NCBI GenBank assembly: GCA_003170135.1
Contig: PMZR01000101.1
Coordinates: forward strand, 1 to 64,000
Length of the DNA stretch: 64,000 nucleotides
Source of the DNA: Acidobacteriota bacterium
GTDB lineage: Bacteria > Acidobacteriota > Vicinamibacteria > Vicinamibacterales > Fen-181
Direction of reading: 5' to 3'
In this document: one piece after another, positions 1-10,673 of the stretch
Layout of the letters: every line of letters starts with the position of its first letter
Position numbering within the stretch: the first letter of the stretch is position 1
Translations under genes and position numbers: made by a program
Notes under the pieces: model-generated
Database searches by the model: none
Seen by the model: only the letters and a program-made list of their open reading frames with translations
What the model was told of the DNA's origin: nothing

Positions 1-1348
<1,348 letters not shown>

Positions 1349-1385
1349 TCGCCGATTCCAACCGACCCGAGTGGAGCCGCCGCTG

Positions 1386-2234
1386 ATGCCGGCGAGGTTC
1401 TCGCTGGTCCTGGCCACCCTCGACGCGACGCCGGCCGATCTGGTCCGCTTCCTCGACTCGCTGCTGCTCCAGGAGTATCCCCACCTCGATCTCATCGTCG
1501 TCGACCAGAACCCGGACGACCGGCTGGTGGCAATCGTGCGTGGCTATCGGGACCGCCTCGACATCATGCACCTGCGCTCGGCGCCAGGGCTGTCGCGCGC
1601 ACGCAACGTGGGCCTTGGGGCCATCACCGGCGATCTGGTGGCGTTTCCCGACGATGACTGCTGGTACCCGGCTGGGCTTCTGGCGCGCGTGAACGAGCGT
1701 TTCTCCTGCGAGTCGGACTGGGCGGGCATCTCGGGGCGGGTGGTGGACGAGCGCGGGGCGCCGTCGGCGGGCAAATGGGACACGCGCGCCGGCGCCATCA
1801 CCCGTTTCAACGTGTGGAACCGCGGCGTGTCTGTCTCCCTGTTTCTCCGGCGCGCAGTGCTGCAGGCCGTCGGCGACTTCGATGAAACACTGGGCGCCGG
1901 GGCCGGCACTGCCTGGGCGTCGGGCGAGGAAACCGACTACCTGCTGCGGGCCATGAAGACGGGATTTCACCTGCAATACCAACCGGACCTCGGCGTCGGT
2001 CACCCGGGGACGCGCTACGAGGGGGACGACGTCCGGTCGAAGGCATACCGCTACGCCCTGGGAATGGGGCGGGTGTTGCGGAAACACCGCTATCCGCTCT
2101 GGTTCGTGTTGTCGGTCTGGCTGCGCACGGCCGCTGCGGGTGTTCGAGCTCTCGTCGGGGGCAATCTCGCGAAGGGTCGCTACGGATGGGCGATCCTCGC
2201 CGGCCGCATTCGTGGATACCTGACAGCATCGTGA
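1386..2234 (+). CDS. family 2 glycosyltransferase
   Basis: 282 aa from the ATG at 1386; a GTG at 1371 would add five residues. The N-terminus has the GT-A nucleotide-binding strand (FSLVLATLDAT) and an Asp-rich metal-binding motif FPDDDCWYP around residues 88-94. GSAPGLSRARN-like and SGEETDYLLR segments are typical of GT2 enzymes. The C-terminal third has a hydrophobic stretch (WFVLSVWLRTAAAGVRALVG) that may hold it at the inner membrane. It would transfer a sugar from a nucleotide donor during repeat-unit assembly; donor and acceptor cannot be read from the sequence. Confidence 0.85.
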   Translation: MPARFSLVLATLDATPADLVRFLDSLLLQEYPHLDLIVVDQNPDDRLVAIVRGYRDRLDIMHLRSAPGLSRARNVGLGAITGDLVAFPDDDCWYPAGLLARVNERFSCESDWAGISGRVVDERGAPSAGKWDTRAGAITRFNVWNRGVSVSLFLRRAVLQAVGDFDETLGAGAGTAWASGEETDYLLRAMKTGFHLQYQPDLGVGHPGTRYEGDDVRSKAYRYALGMGRVLRKHRYPLWFVLSVWLRTAAAGVRALVGGNLAKGRYGWAILAGRIRGYLTAS

Positions 2235-2241
2235 AGCGGCG

Positions 2242-3474
2242 ATGAAGATCGGCCTGGTGTGCTGCGAGTATCCCCCGCGTCCGCACGGCGGCATCGGGTC
2301 GTTCGTGCAGGAACTGGCGCGGGCGTTCGCCGCCGATGGACACGCGACGACCGTCGTCGGATGGGGATCCGACCCGGGTGAAGCGTGGGACGGCGACGTT
2401 CGGGTGCTGACCGTGCGCGAAACGGCGACGAAGGGGGTCGCGTGGGTGCTGAATCGAAGGCGGCTCGCGGAGTGCCTTGAGGCGGAGGCGGCGTCAGGCC
2501 GCGTTGAGATTGTCGAGACGCCGGACTTCGCCGGCGTTCTGCCGTTCCGCCTGCATGGATGTCCGGTCGTTGTCCGCCTGCACTGCGCCGCGTCCCTCCT
2601 TCTGAGGCAGCGGGGCGAACATGTGTCAGCCGTGTTGCGATGGTCCGAGAGGCGGACACTCAACACGTACAAGCGCTGGATTGGTGTCTCACACTTCATC
2701 GTCAAAGCGACCGAGAAGGAGTTTGGCATCAGACCGCGTAGCGCCGTCACGATCTACAGTCCTGCGCCTGACATACCGTCGATTGATGCGGCGAGCGTCG
2801 GTCGCATTCGCCGGGAGTACGGCGATTTCATCCTGTTCGTGGGAAGCCTCACCGAAGTGAAAGGGGCGTTGGGGCTCGCACAAGCCGCCCGCGTGCTCCT
2901 GGCACGCCGCCCGCGTTTGAGGATCGTGTACCTCGGCCGGGAATCCACGATCCTGGGAGTCGCGTCGACTGCTGCGCTGCGCGCCGAGGTCGGCGCGGCG
3001 CTCGCGGACCGATTGGTGTTCGCGGGTGTGCGGCCGCGGGCCGAGGTGTGGACGTGGATGCGCGCCGCGAAGATGGTCGCTTTCCCGAGCCAGCTCGAGT
3101 CATTTGGCCTGGTTGCGGTGGAAGCGATGGCCAGCGGCACGCCGCTGATCTACACGCGCGAAGCGTCGGGCCCGGAAATCGTCACCGACGGCGAGACTGG
3201 CCTGCTCGTGAATCCACGCGATCCGGCGGACATCGTCGAGAAGATCGACATCCTGCTCGATCAGCCGGACCTGGCTCGCCGATTCGTCGAACGGGCACAG
3301 GAGGCGGTGCGCGAGCGGTTCTCGATCCGCACCTGTGTTGACCGCACCTTGTCCTTCTACCGCGAGACGCTGGCGGCTGAACGTGGCGCCGCCCCGGCGC
3401 CTGACGCGACCGCCACGCGGTTCCAGGCGGCCACCGACGCAGCCGCCGCGGGCCGGCAGGAACGGCCGCGATGA
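2242..3474 (+). CDS. family 4 glycosyltransferase (GT-B)
   Basis: 410 aa. The N-terminal domain opens with CCEYPPRPHGGIGSF, the glycine-rich acceptor-side loop of GT4 enzymes. The C-terminal domain carries the donor-binding E-x7-E region (ESFGLVAVEAMASG) and DGETGLLVNP. The last ~25 residues are Ala/Pro/Arg-rich and look like a disordered tail. Start ATG at 2242, 7 bp after the preceding GT2. It is one of a run of glycosyltransferases that likely build one oligosaccharide unit. Substrate unknown. Confidence 0.88.
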   Translation: MKIGLVCCEYPPRPHGGIGSFVQELARAFAADGHATTVVGWGSDPGEAWDGDVRVLTVRETATKGVAWVLNRRRLAECLEAEAASGRVEIVETPDFAGVLPFRLHGCPVVVRLHCAASLLLRQRGEHVSAVLRWSERRTLNTYKRWIGVSHFIVKATEKEFGIRPRSAVTIYSPAPDIPSIDAASVGRIRREYGDFILFVGSLTEVKGALGLAQAARVLLARRPRLRIVYLGRESTILGVASTAALRAEVGAALADRLVFAGVRPRAEVWTWMRAAKMVAFPSQLESFGLVAVEAMASGTPLIYTREASGPEIVTDGETGLLVNPRDPADIVEKIDILLDQPDLARRFVERAQEAVRERFSIRTCVDRTLSFYRETLAAERGAAPAPDATATRFQAATDAAAAGRQERPR

Positions 3475-4577
3475 AGGTGGGTCTCGATGTGTCGGTTGCG
3501 GGAATCAATCAAGCCGGCACCGGCCTCTACGCGACGCAACTGGCCGGGGCGTTGTCGCAGCTGACGACCACGGACCGGTTCGAGTTCCTCTCAGTTCGCC
3601 AGCGCCAGCAGATGTCGGCGCCCAAGACGCTCCACACGCGGCTGGCCACGCTCTATCGGGACCTCGTGTGGATGCATCTGCTGTTGCCGCTCGGTGCGCG
3701 CCGGGCCGGGGTTGATCTGTTGCACATGCCGGCGGGGATTAGTCCGGTGCAGGCGCCGTGCCCAGTGGTCCTGACGATTCACGACACGGTCGCGTTCGGG
3801 ATGTCCGGGACGCTCCCGAGCTGGCAGCGGCGCTACTTTCGTGCGTTCGGCCCCCGCTCGGCCCGGCGCGCGGCGCGGATCATCACCGATTCGGACCATT
3901 CGAAGCGGGAGATCATCGCGCAGTTCGGCGTGCCGGCCGACAGGATTCGCGTCGTCCACCTGGCGGCCAGCCCGCATTTCAGGCAAGTACCCGTCGAGCA
4001 GGTGGCCGATGCCCGGCGACGTTATGGGCTCGAACGCTTCATCCTGTGCGTGGGCACGGTGGAACCGCGCAAGAACCTCGAGCGGTTGCTTGAAGCGTTT
4101 GCGGTGCTGCGACGGGGCGGATGCTCCCGGCAGCTCGTACATGCCGGCCCCGCCGGCTGGATGGGCACGGGTGTCGCTCGGGCGGTCCAGCGGCTGGGAC
4201 TGCGGGATTCGGTCCGCTTTCTCGGGCAGGTGCCGCTGGCGGATCTCGTTGCGCTGTACAACGCCGCCGACGTGTTTGTCTATCCTTCGCTGCAGGAGGG
4301 ATTCGGCCTGCCGGTGCTGGAAGCGATGGCGTGCGGGTGCCCCGTCGTCACGTCGAACGTCTCGTCGCTGCCCGAAGTTGCGGGCGACGCGGCGGTACTC
4401 CTCGACCCGCTTCGATCGGAGGCGATTGCGGAGGCGATCCGGTCGGTGCTCGCTGACCCCGCTCTTTCCTCCAATCTGGGCCGGCGCGGACGCGTGCAGG
4501 CCAGTCGTTTCTCCTGGCAGCGTTGCGCGCAGGAGACGCTCAACGTCTATCACGAGGCCGTTGACGATCACGCGTAG
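3471..4577 (+). CDS. family 4 glycosyltransferase (GT-B)
   Basis: 368 aa; start ATG at 3471 overlaps the upstream stop (ATGA). N-terminal GINQAGTGLYATQL loop, central ILCVGTVEPRKNLERLLEAF, and C-terminal PSLQEGFGLPVLEAMACGCP with the paired glutamates of the GT4 donor site. The overall pattern resembles mannosyl-/rhamnosyltransferases of the RfaB/WbpY type, but specificity is not reliable from motifs. Tight coupling to the previous gene implies a shared transcript. Confidence 0.88.
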   Translation: MKVGLDVSVAGINQAGTGLYATQLAGALSQLTTTDRFEFLSVRQRQQMSAPKTLHTRLATLYRDLVWMHLLLPLGARRAGVDLLHMPAGISPVQAPCPVVLTIHDTVAFGMSGTLPSWQRRYFRAFGPRSARRAARIITDSDHSKREIIAQFGVPADRIRVVHLAASPHFRQVPVEQVADARRRYGLERFILCVGTVEPRKNLERLLEAFAVLRRGGCSRQLVHAGPAGWMGTGVARAVQRLGLRDSVRFLGQVPLADLVALYNAADVFVYPSLQEGFGLPVLEAMACGCPVVTSNVSSLPEVAGDAAVLLDPLRSEAIAEAIRSVLADPALSSNLGRRGRVQASRFSWQRCAQETLNVYHEAVDDHA

Positions 4578-4613
4578 AGCTGTCCCGGCAGCAGATCCTC
4601 CCGCGATGTTCCT

Positions 4614-6014
4614 GTGCTGCGCTCTGATACGTTGACCACGGTGGCGGGCGATGCCGCGTGCGCGGGTCAACCGCCGCGACCGGTGCCGGTGCGCGTGCTG
4701 CGCACCGTCCTGTTCGCGGCGTTCGGCCTTCAGGCGGCGCTCGGCAATGCATGGAACGTCGCATTCGGCCTTCCCGCCCCGTTGAAATGGCTCGACGAGG
4801 GGATCGTGTTGGTGCTCGCGGCGCTGCTGCTCGTGCGCACCGTCGCTCTTGGGCGCCTGCCGATGTGGAAGCTCACCGCCTGCGTGGATCTGGCGGCCTT
4901 CACGACCATCGCGCTGGCGAGCGGCGTCGTGAACAACGCTCCGTCCAACGAGCTCGTGCTCGGCTGCCGTTCCCTGGAGCAGTTCTTCCTTTTTTACATT
5001 GTCCTCGTGTGGCTCGACGTGGAGGTCCCGGACCTGCGGCATTTCTTCACCGCGTTGCTGGTTGGCGGTCTTGTTCACGTCCCGCTGGCGCTGCGGCAGC
5101 TGCGGGCGGCTCCTGCCGGGTACCTCGGCATCGATGCGCTCACCGGAGGCTTTGGCGCAGGCACCGCGAACCTGCTGGGGTACTTCTGCGGCGTCGTCGT
5201 CCTGGTCGCACTCTGCCAGGGCTTGGTCGGTCACCGGTGGCGCTACGGGCTGCTCGGGGCGCCGATCGTGATGGTGTGGCCATTCACGTCGGCCAACGGC
5301 AGCTACATTGCGGTGGCGTGCGTGTTGGCGCTGGCTGTGATGCTCTCGCGGGACCTGCGCCGGTTCCGGCATCTGTTCCGCTACGCGGCGATCGCCGCGG
5401 TGATCGTCGTTAGCCTCAGCTATGTCGTCAACAATCGCTTCCGCGTCTCGCTGGCCTCGTCGCTCCTCTCGCCGATTCGGGCGCTGACCGTGCGCCACAT
5501 CGATGCGGCCGGTAACCCGGGGCGCATCGCGCTGCTGTCGGAGACAGCCGGCCTGCTCGCCGAACACGATCGCACGCTGTTGTTCGGCCTGGGGACCGGC
5601 TCGGTGGCGACGCTGCTGGGCGGCGCGGAGCCTTCCAATTTCGCGCGTTTTTCCGCCCGCACCGGCGCGCGCTTCGTCTCTGCGTCGTTCATCGGATTCT
5701 TCGCGGAGCTGGGGCTTCTGGGCGTCATCGTCATCATGCTGGCGTGGCTGCGGCTCGGATGGATCGCCTGGCGCGCGCTGCGAGGTGCGGAACGCCAAAG
5801 CGCTGGCTCGATCGAGCGCGCGTGGCTGCTGGCCGCGCTTCTCATCGTCCCCTTCGCCGTGCTGGCGGGTTGCGGCGAGGTTGCCTGGATCTTCAAACCC
5901 GTGATGTACCCCGTCGGTGCGCTCGTCGCGTTTGCGACGGTGGATCGCGCGAGCCGCAGCAGGCGGAGCGCGAGCGCCTCGCGGCGGGCCGACGCCGTGA
6001 GCGAATGCGGGTGA
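4614..6014 (+). CDS. O-antigen polymerase/ligase-like membrane protein
   Basis: 466 aa with about ten or more hydrophobic segments spread over the whole length and one larger polar loop in the second half (around LSSLLSPIRALTVRH to GLGTGSVATLLGG), the arrangement of Wzy polymerases and WaaL ligases. The start is uncertain: GTG at 4614 is the most upstream, and a TTG at 4632 is also possible. The C-terminus ends in an Arg/Ser-rich tail and overlaps the next gene by 10 bp. In this locus a polymerase for the repeat unit is the likeliest job. No catalytic signature separates Wzy from WaaL here. Confidence 0.65.
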   Translation: MLRSDTLTTVAGDAACAGQPPRPVPVRVLRTVLFAAFGLQAALGNAWNVAFGLPAPLKWLDEGIVLVLAALLLVRTVALGRLPMWKLTACVDLAAFTTIALASGVVNNAPSNELVLGCRSLEQFFLFYIVLVWLDVEVPDLRHFFTALLVGGLVHVPLALRQLRAAPAGYLGIDALTGGFGAGTANLLGYFCGVVVLVALCQGLVGHRWRYGLLGAPIVMVWPFTSANGSYIAVACVLALAVMLSRDLRRFRHLFRYAAIAAVIVVSLSYVVNNRFRVSLASSLLSPIRALTVRHIDAAGNPGRIALLSETAGLLAEHDRTLLFGLGTGSVATLLGGAEPSNFARFSARTGARFVSASFIGFFAELGLLGVIVIMLAWLRLGWIAWRALRGAERQSAGSIERAWLLAALLIVPFAVLAGCGEVAWIFKPVMYPVGALVAFATVDRASRSRRSASASRRADAVSECG

Positions 6015-7216
6015 GATCCTTGCGCATCCTCCATGCGCACAATTACTACTTGCAGCCCGGCGGCGAGGACACTGCGTTCGCGGCGGAGGCAAACCTGCTG
6101 CGCGGTCGTGGCCACGAGGTGGTCGAGTGGGTTGAGCACAACGATCGAATCGCCGCGACCGGTCGCCTGCGCGTGGCCGCTCAGACCATCTGGGCCCGAG
6201 GCGCTGCGCAACAGCTGTCCGCTTTGCTCCGCCGTACCCGGCCCGATGTCGCCCATTTTCACAATACGTTTCCGCTGATCTCGCCCGCCGCCTATTATGC
6301 GTGCCGGCGCGCCGGCGTCGCCGTCGTCCAGGCGCTCGACAATCCTCGCCTGCTGTGCCCGTCGGCAAATTTGTTCCGTGCCGGCGCGGTGTGCCAGGAC
6401 TGTCTCGGCAGGACGATGCCGTGGCCCGCAATCGTCCATCGTTGTTACCACGGTTCGTGTCTGCACACGGCCGTGGTTGCCTCGATGCTGACGGTGCACC
6501 GATGGATGGGCACGTGGAACTCGAAGGTCGATGTCTACCTGGTGGCCACGGATTTCTACCGGGACAAGTTCGTTGAAGGCGGCCTGCCCGCAGACAGGAT
6601 CGTGGTGAAGCCGCACTTCGTTGACCCGGCGCCCGAGCCGCGCGCCGCCGACGAGATCGGTGACTACGCGCTGTTCATCGGGCGGTTGGATCCCGAAAAA
6701 GGCGTGTTGGCGCTGCTGTCTGCGTGGAAGACCCTCGGCGATGTGCCGCTCGTCGTCCGGGGGAGCGGGCAACTGGAACCCGAGGTGACGCAGTTCATCC
6801 GCGAGCGCGGTTGTGACGGGCAGGTCGAGATCGTCGGACGGTTATCCCGGGAAGATCTGACCGCACGGATCAAGAAGGCGCGCTTCCTCGTGTGGCCGTC
6901 CGAGGGGTACTACGAGACGTTCGGTTACGTGGCGGTGGAGAGCTTCAGCTGTGGCGTGCCGGTGATCGCCTCCCGGCTTGGTGTACTCGCCGAGGTCGTC
7001 AAGGACGGCGTCACAGGCCTGCATTTCACCGCCGGCGATGCTCACGACCTGGCCGGCAAAGTGCGTTGGGCATGGGAGCATCCAGCGGAGATGGCCGCGA
7101 TGGGACGAAACGCGCGCCGCGAGTACGAAGCGCGGTATACGCCCGAGAAGAACTACCGCATGTTGCTTGATGCCTACGAGCGCGCGATCCACTCCAGGCA
7201 CGCCGGCGGCGCGTGA
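6005..7216 (+). CDS. family 4 glycosyltransferase with Cys-rich insert
   Basis: 403 aa; start chosen at ATG 6005 because the fold begins right after it (LRILHAHNYYLQPGGED). It overlaps the upstream gene by 10 bp. A cysteine-containing middle section (CPSANLF, CQDCLGR, CYHGSC, residues ~115-160) is a feature of one GT4 subgroup. The C-terminal domain has GRLDPEKGV, SEGYYETFGYVAVESFSCG and DGVTGLHF. Likely a sugar transferase in the same repeat-unit pathway. Confidence 0.87.
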   Translation: MRVRSLRILHAHNYYLQPGGEDTAFAAEANLLRGRGHEVVEWVEHNDRIAATGRLRVAAQTIWARGAAQQLSALLRRTRPDVAHFHNTFPLISPAAYYACRRAGVAVVQALDNPRLLCPSANLFRAGAVCQDCLGRTMPWPAIVHRCYHGSCLHTAVVASMLTVHRWMGTWNSKVDVYLVATDFYRDKFVEGGLPADRIVVKPHFVDPAPEPRAADEIGDYALFIGRLDPEKGVLALLSAWKTLGDVPLVVRGSGQLEPEVTQFIRERGCDGQVEIVGRLSREDLTARIKKARFLVWPSEGYYETFGYVAVESFSCGVPVIASRLGVLAEVVKDGVTGLHFTAGDAHDLAGKVRWAWEHPAEMAAMGRNARREYEARYTPEKNYRMLLDAYERAIHSRHAGGA

Positions 7217-7240
7217 AAGTGGGGTCCGGCCGGGTGGGCG

Positions 7241-8410
7241 ATGCGCATCCTCTTCCTGAACCACAATGTCGGCTGGCGGGGCGGCACGTTCTTCCGGGCG
7301 TACCAGTTCGCGCGGCACCTCGCGGGGCGCGGCCATCGCGTCACGCTGATGACGATTTCGCAGAGCCGTCGTGTCGGGTGCGACCGGGAAGTTCGAGAAG
7401 GCGTCGAGATGATCTACACGCCCGACCTGCTCTGGGGGGTCGGGCGCACCGGCTGGGATCCGTGGGACACGCTCGTGCGCTGCCTGCTCGTCCGACGCGA
7501 AGCGTGGGACATCGTCCACGCCTGGGACTGCCGGCCTGCGGTGATCCTGCCCGCAATCCGGGCGGCACGGCGTGGACACGCGGCAGGAACCCGCCTCGTG
7601 CTCGACTGGTGCGACTGGTGGGGAGGTGGCGGCACGCAGCGCGAGCGGCGGGGGCTCGCGCAGCGCGCGATGGCACCGCTCGAGACCTGGTTCGAGGAAG
7701 CGTTCAGGACCAGGGCCGACGCGAGCACGGTAATCTCGCGAGCGCTGCTCGACCGCGCGATCAAACTGGGCGTGGCGCCGGAGACGATCCACCTGCTGCC
7801 CCAGGGCTGCGACGTGACGGGCGCGCACATCTCGCGCGAGGCGGCGCGCGCGCGTCTCGGCCTGCGGGACGACGCGAATGTCCTCATCGGCATCGGCACC
7901 CTCATCAAGTCCGACGCGGCGTTGCTGTTCGATTCGCTGGCGCTCCTGTTCGCCCGGTTTCCTGACTGCCGCTTCTTCCTGATCGGCAACCATCGGGCCC
8001 AGGTGCCGGCGGCGATCAGGCAAAGCCGGCAGTTCACCGAGACCGGATTTGTCTCTGAGGAAACGCTGCGCGATTACATGCAGGCATGCGACGGACTGCT
8101 GACGCCGCTGGCCGATACGCTGGCCGGCCGCGCGCGCTGGCCGTCGAAGGTGAATCCGCTGCTCGCGATGGGGCGCGCGGTCATCCTCACCCGGGTTGGC
8201 GACCTTCCTGTGCTGCTCGATGAGGCGGGAGCGGCGCTCGTCGCGCGCTGTGATCCCGCCGACGTGGTCGAGAAGGCGGGCCTGCTCTTCGCTAGCCCCG
8301 GGCTTCGGGAGGCGTACGAGGGACGCGCGCGTCAGGTGGCTCGTGACGTCCTCGCCTGGCCGCGTCTCACCGAACAACTCGAGCAGATCTACGTGACGTG
8401 TCAGACATGA
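7241..8410 (+). CDS. glycosyltransferase, GT-B fold (GT4-like)
   Basis: 389 aa. N-terminus MRILFLNHNVGWRGGTFFRA resembles the Gly-rich acceptor loop of GT4 proteins, followed by HLAGRGHRVTLMT. The C-terminal half has IGIGTLIKSDAALLFDSLA and DGLLTPLADT, but the usual E-x7-E is weak: only KVNPLLAMGRAVI occupies that place. It may be a divergent or donor-shifted member. Its 3' end overlaps the next gene (ATGA at 8407). Confidence 0.75.
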   Translation: MRILFLNHNVGWRGGTFFRAYQFARHLAGRGHRVTLMTISQSRRVGCDREVREGVEMIYTPDLLWGVGRTGWDPWDTLVRCLLVRREAWDIVHAWDCRPAVILPAIRAARRGHAAGTRLVLDWCDWWGGGGTQRERRGLAQRAMAPLETWFEEAFRTRADASTVISRALLDRAIKLGVAPETIHLLPQGCDVTGAHISREAARARLGLRDDANVLIGIGTLIKSDAALLFDSLALLFARFPDCRFFLIGNHRAQVPAAIRQSRQFTETGFVSEETLRDYMQACDGLLTPLADTLAGRARWPSKVNPLLAMGRAVILTRVGDLPVLLDEAGAALVARCDPADVVEKAGLLFASPGLREAYEGRARQVARDVLAWPRLTEQLEQIYVTCQT

Positions 8411-9381
8411 GGTGGACTTCACCCATGCGCGTGCTGGTTACCGGCGCGGCCGGCTTCATCGGCAGCAACCTCGTCGACCGCCTGCTCGAAGAAGGCCACG
8501 AGGTCACTGCCTATGACAACTTCGCCACCGGACACCGGCGCTTCCTGGAGCCGGCGCTAGGCAGCGACCGGTTCACGCTGGTCGAGGGGGACACGCTCGA
8601 TCCCGGCAGTCTGACCCGCGCCGCGCGCGGCTGCGGGCTGGTGTGCCACCTGGCCGCCAACGCCGATGTGCGGTTCGGCATCGAGCATCCGCGCCGGGAT
8701 CTCGAGCAGAACACCATCGCGACCTACAATGTGCTCGAGGCGATGCGCACGAACGGCGTGCGACGCATCGCCTTTTCGTCGACCGGGTCGATCTACGGTG
8801 AGCCGCAGGTGTTCCCGACGCCCGAATCGGCGCCGTTCCCGGTGCAGACCTCCCTTTACGGCGCCTCGAAACTCGCCTGCGAAGGGTTGATCCAGGCTTA
8901 CTGCGAAGGCTTCGGCTTCCAGGCCTACATCTTCCGCTTCGTGTCGGTCCTCGGCGAGCGGTATTCGCATGGCCACGTCTTCGACTTCTACCGCAGCCTG
9001 CGCACGAACCCGTCCGAGTTGCGCGTGCTGGGTAACGGCCTTCAGCGCAAGTCGTACTTGTACGTCGGTGACTGCCTGAACGCGATGCTCCTTGCCATCG
9101 AGCAGGCGCAGGAGAAGGTCAACGTGTTCAACCTCGGTACGGACGAATACTGCCAGGTGAACGACTCCATCGGCTGGATCAGCGGCCGGCTGGGGCTCTC
9201 GCCCCGCCTGTGCCACACGGGCGGCGCGCGCGGCTGGATTGGCGACAGCCCGTTCATCTTCCTCGACTGCGCGAAGATCCGGTCGCTCGGCTGGACACCG
9301 CGATTGTCGATCCGTGAGGGCGTGCTGCGGACACTCGATTACCTCGTCGCCAATCCGTGGCTGCTGGAGGTACGCGCGTGA
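8407..9381 (+). CDS. NAD-dependent nucleotide-sugar epimerase/dehydratase
   Basis: About 324 aa from ATG 8407, which overlaps the upstream stop. Other in-frame starts are GTG 8398 and ATG 8425, the last directly before the fold. Rossmann motif GAAGFIGSNLVDRL near the N-terminus, VCHLAANADVRFG, and the catalytic triad as SSTGSIYG with YGASK. The pattern is that of UDP-glucose 4-epimerase/UDP-glucuronate decarboxylase relatives. It would reshape a sugar nucleotide for the locus; which one is not visible. Confidence 0.85.
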   Translation: MRWTSPMRVLVTGAAGFIGSNLVDRLLEEGHEVTAYDNFATGHRRFLEPALGSDRFTLVEGDTLDPGSLTRAARGCGLVCHLAANADVRFGIEHPRRDLEQNTIATYNVLEAMRTNGVRRIAFSSTGSIYGEPQVFPTPESAPFPVQTSLYGASKLACEGLIQAYCEGFGFQAYIFRFVSVLGERYSHGHVFDFYRSLRTNPSELRVLGNGLQRKSYLYVGDCLNAMLLAIEQAQEKVNVFNLGTDEYCQVNDSIGWISGRLGLSPRLCHTGGARGWIGDSPFIFLDCAKIRSLGWTPRLSIREGVLRTLDYLVANPWLLEVRA

Positions 9382-10673
9382 AGGTCTCGGTTGTGGGTTT
9401 GTGGCACCTCGGCACGGTGACGTCCGCCTGTCTGGCGTCGGCCGGCCACGACGTGTGCGGCGTCGACTTCGACAGCGCCGTCACCGACGGGTTGTCCGCC
9501 GGGCGGCTGCCGGTGTTCGAGCCCGGCCTCGAGGACCTGGTCAGGGATGGTCTCGCCTCGGGCCGGCTGCGGTTCACCGCCGACGCGGCGTCGGCGTTGC
9601 GTGACGCGGAGGTCATCTGGGTGGCCTACGATACTCCCGTCGACGAGGGGGATCGCGCGGACGTGGAGTACGTGGTTGGCCGCGTGACGCGTCTGTTCCC
9701 GCACCTGCGTGATGGCGCGCTCGTGCTGTTGTCCTCGCAGGTGCCGGTCGGCACGACGCGGCGGCTCGAAGAGGCGTTCTGTGCGACTGCAGCCGGCCGC
9801 ACGGTGTCATTCGCCTATTCGCCCGAGAACCTCCGCCTTGGCAGAGCCGTCGCCGTGTTCACCGAGCCCGATCGCGTCGTCGTCGGGGTTCGCTCGGTCG
9901 CCGACCGGGCGCGCATCGCGGCGCTGCTGCTGCCCATCACCGGCCGTATCGAGTGGATGTCGGTGGAATCGGCCGAGATGACCAAGCACGCCATCAACGC
10001 GTTCCTGGCGACGTCGGTTGTCTTCATCAACGAGATCGCAGGCCTGTGCGAACAGGTGGGCGCCGACGCCGGCGAGGTCGAGCGCGGGCTGAAGTCCGAA
10101 TCGCGCATCGGCCCGACGGCATACGTGTCGCCGGGTGGCGCTTTTGCGGGCGGTACGCTGGCGCGCGACGTGGTGTTCCTCGGCGAACTGGGACAACGCC
10201 TTGGCGTAGCAGCCCACCTGCTATTGTCCGTGAAGCGGAGCAACGATGCTCACCGGCAGTGGGCGCAGCGCCGGCTCGAGCAACTGCTTGGCGGTGTGGC
10301 GGGTAGGACCATCGCGATTTGGGGCTTGACGTACAAACCGGGCACCGACACGCTTCGGCGATCAGGCGCAGTCGAGCTCTGCCTCTGGCTCGCGGACCGC
10401 GGCGCCCTCGTCCGCGCGCACGATCCGGTAGTGAAAAGTCTGCCGGCAAACCTGTCACGGATCGAACGCGCGGACAGTCCGATCTCGGCCGTCCGTGGAG
10501 CGTCGGCGCTCGTCGTGGCAACGCCGTGGCCGAGCTACCGGGACGTCCCGGCAGAGGACGTGGCCGTGGCGATGAGGCGCCCGCTGACGCTCGACGCGAA
10601 CCGGTTCCTCGGCGCCACGCTCGGCCGCGATCGGCGCATCGAGTATCTCAGTGTGGGGAAGGCTGGCGCATGA
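9378..10673 (+). CDS. UDP-glucose/GDP-mannose dehydrogenase-family protein lacking the catalytic cysteine
   Basis: 431 aa; start is GTG 9378 in a GTGA overlap, with the NAD-binding strand VKVSVVGLWHLGTV beginning at once. All three family domains are present: N-terminal Rossmann, central (FAYSPENLRLG, AEMTKHAINAFLATSVVFINE) and C-terminal UDP-binding (IAIWGLTYKPGTDTLRRS). In true 6-dehydrogenases the central domain ends in GGSCxxKD with the thioester cysteine. Here the site reads GGAFAGGTLARDV with Thr at residue 260, so the normal four-electron oxidation to a uronic acid is unlikely. It may be a two-electron oxidoreductase or a binding protein acting with the SDR and Gfo/Idh genes that follow. 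Confidence 0.8.
   Translation: MKVSVVGLWHLGTVTSACLASAGHDVCGVDFDSAVTDGLSAGRLPVFEPGLEDLVRDGLASGRLRFTADAASALRDAEVIWVAYDTPVDEGDRADVEYVVGRVTRLFPHLRDGALVLLSSQVPVGTTRRLEEAFCATAAGRTVSFAYSPENLRLGRAVAVFTEPDRVVVGVRSVADRARIAALLLPITGRIEWMSVESAEMTKHAINAFLATSVVFINEIAGLCEQVGADAGEVERGLKSESRIGPTAYVSPGGAFAGGTLARDVVFLGELGQRLGVAAHLLLSVKRSNDAHRQWAQRRLEQLLGGVAGRTIAIWGLTYKPGTDTLRRSGAVELCLWLADRGALVRAHDPVVKSLPANLSRIERADSPISAVRGASALVVATPWPSYRDVPAEDVAVAMRRPLTLDANRFLGATLGRDRRIEYLSVGKAGA

Noticed and set aside
5744-6004. Extension of the 6005 glycosyltransferase frame further upstream
   Set aside because: The extra 87 codons are antifamily in composition and overlap the membrane protein; GT4 homology begins right after ATG 6005.
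3591-6431. 946-codon open frame on the - strand
   Set aside because: Antisense shadow of two glycosyltransferase/membrane genes in high-GC DNA. The peptide is Arg/Gln/His-rich with no domain, and the + strand genes have clear family motifs.
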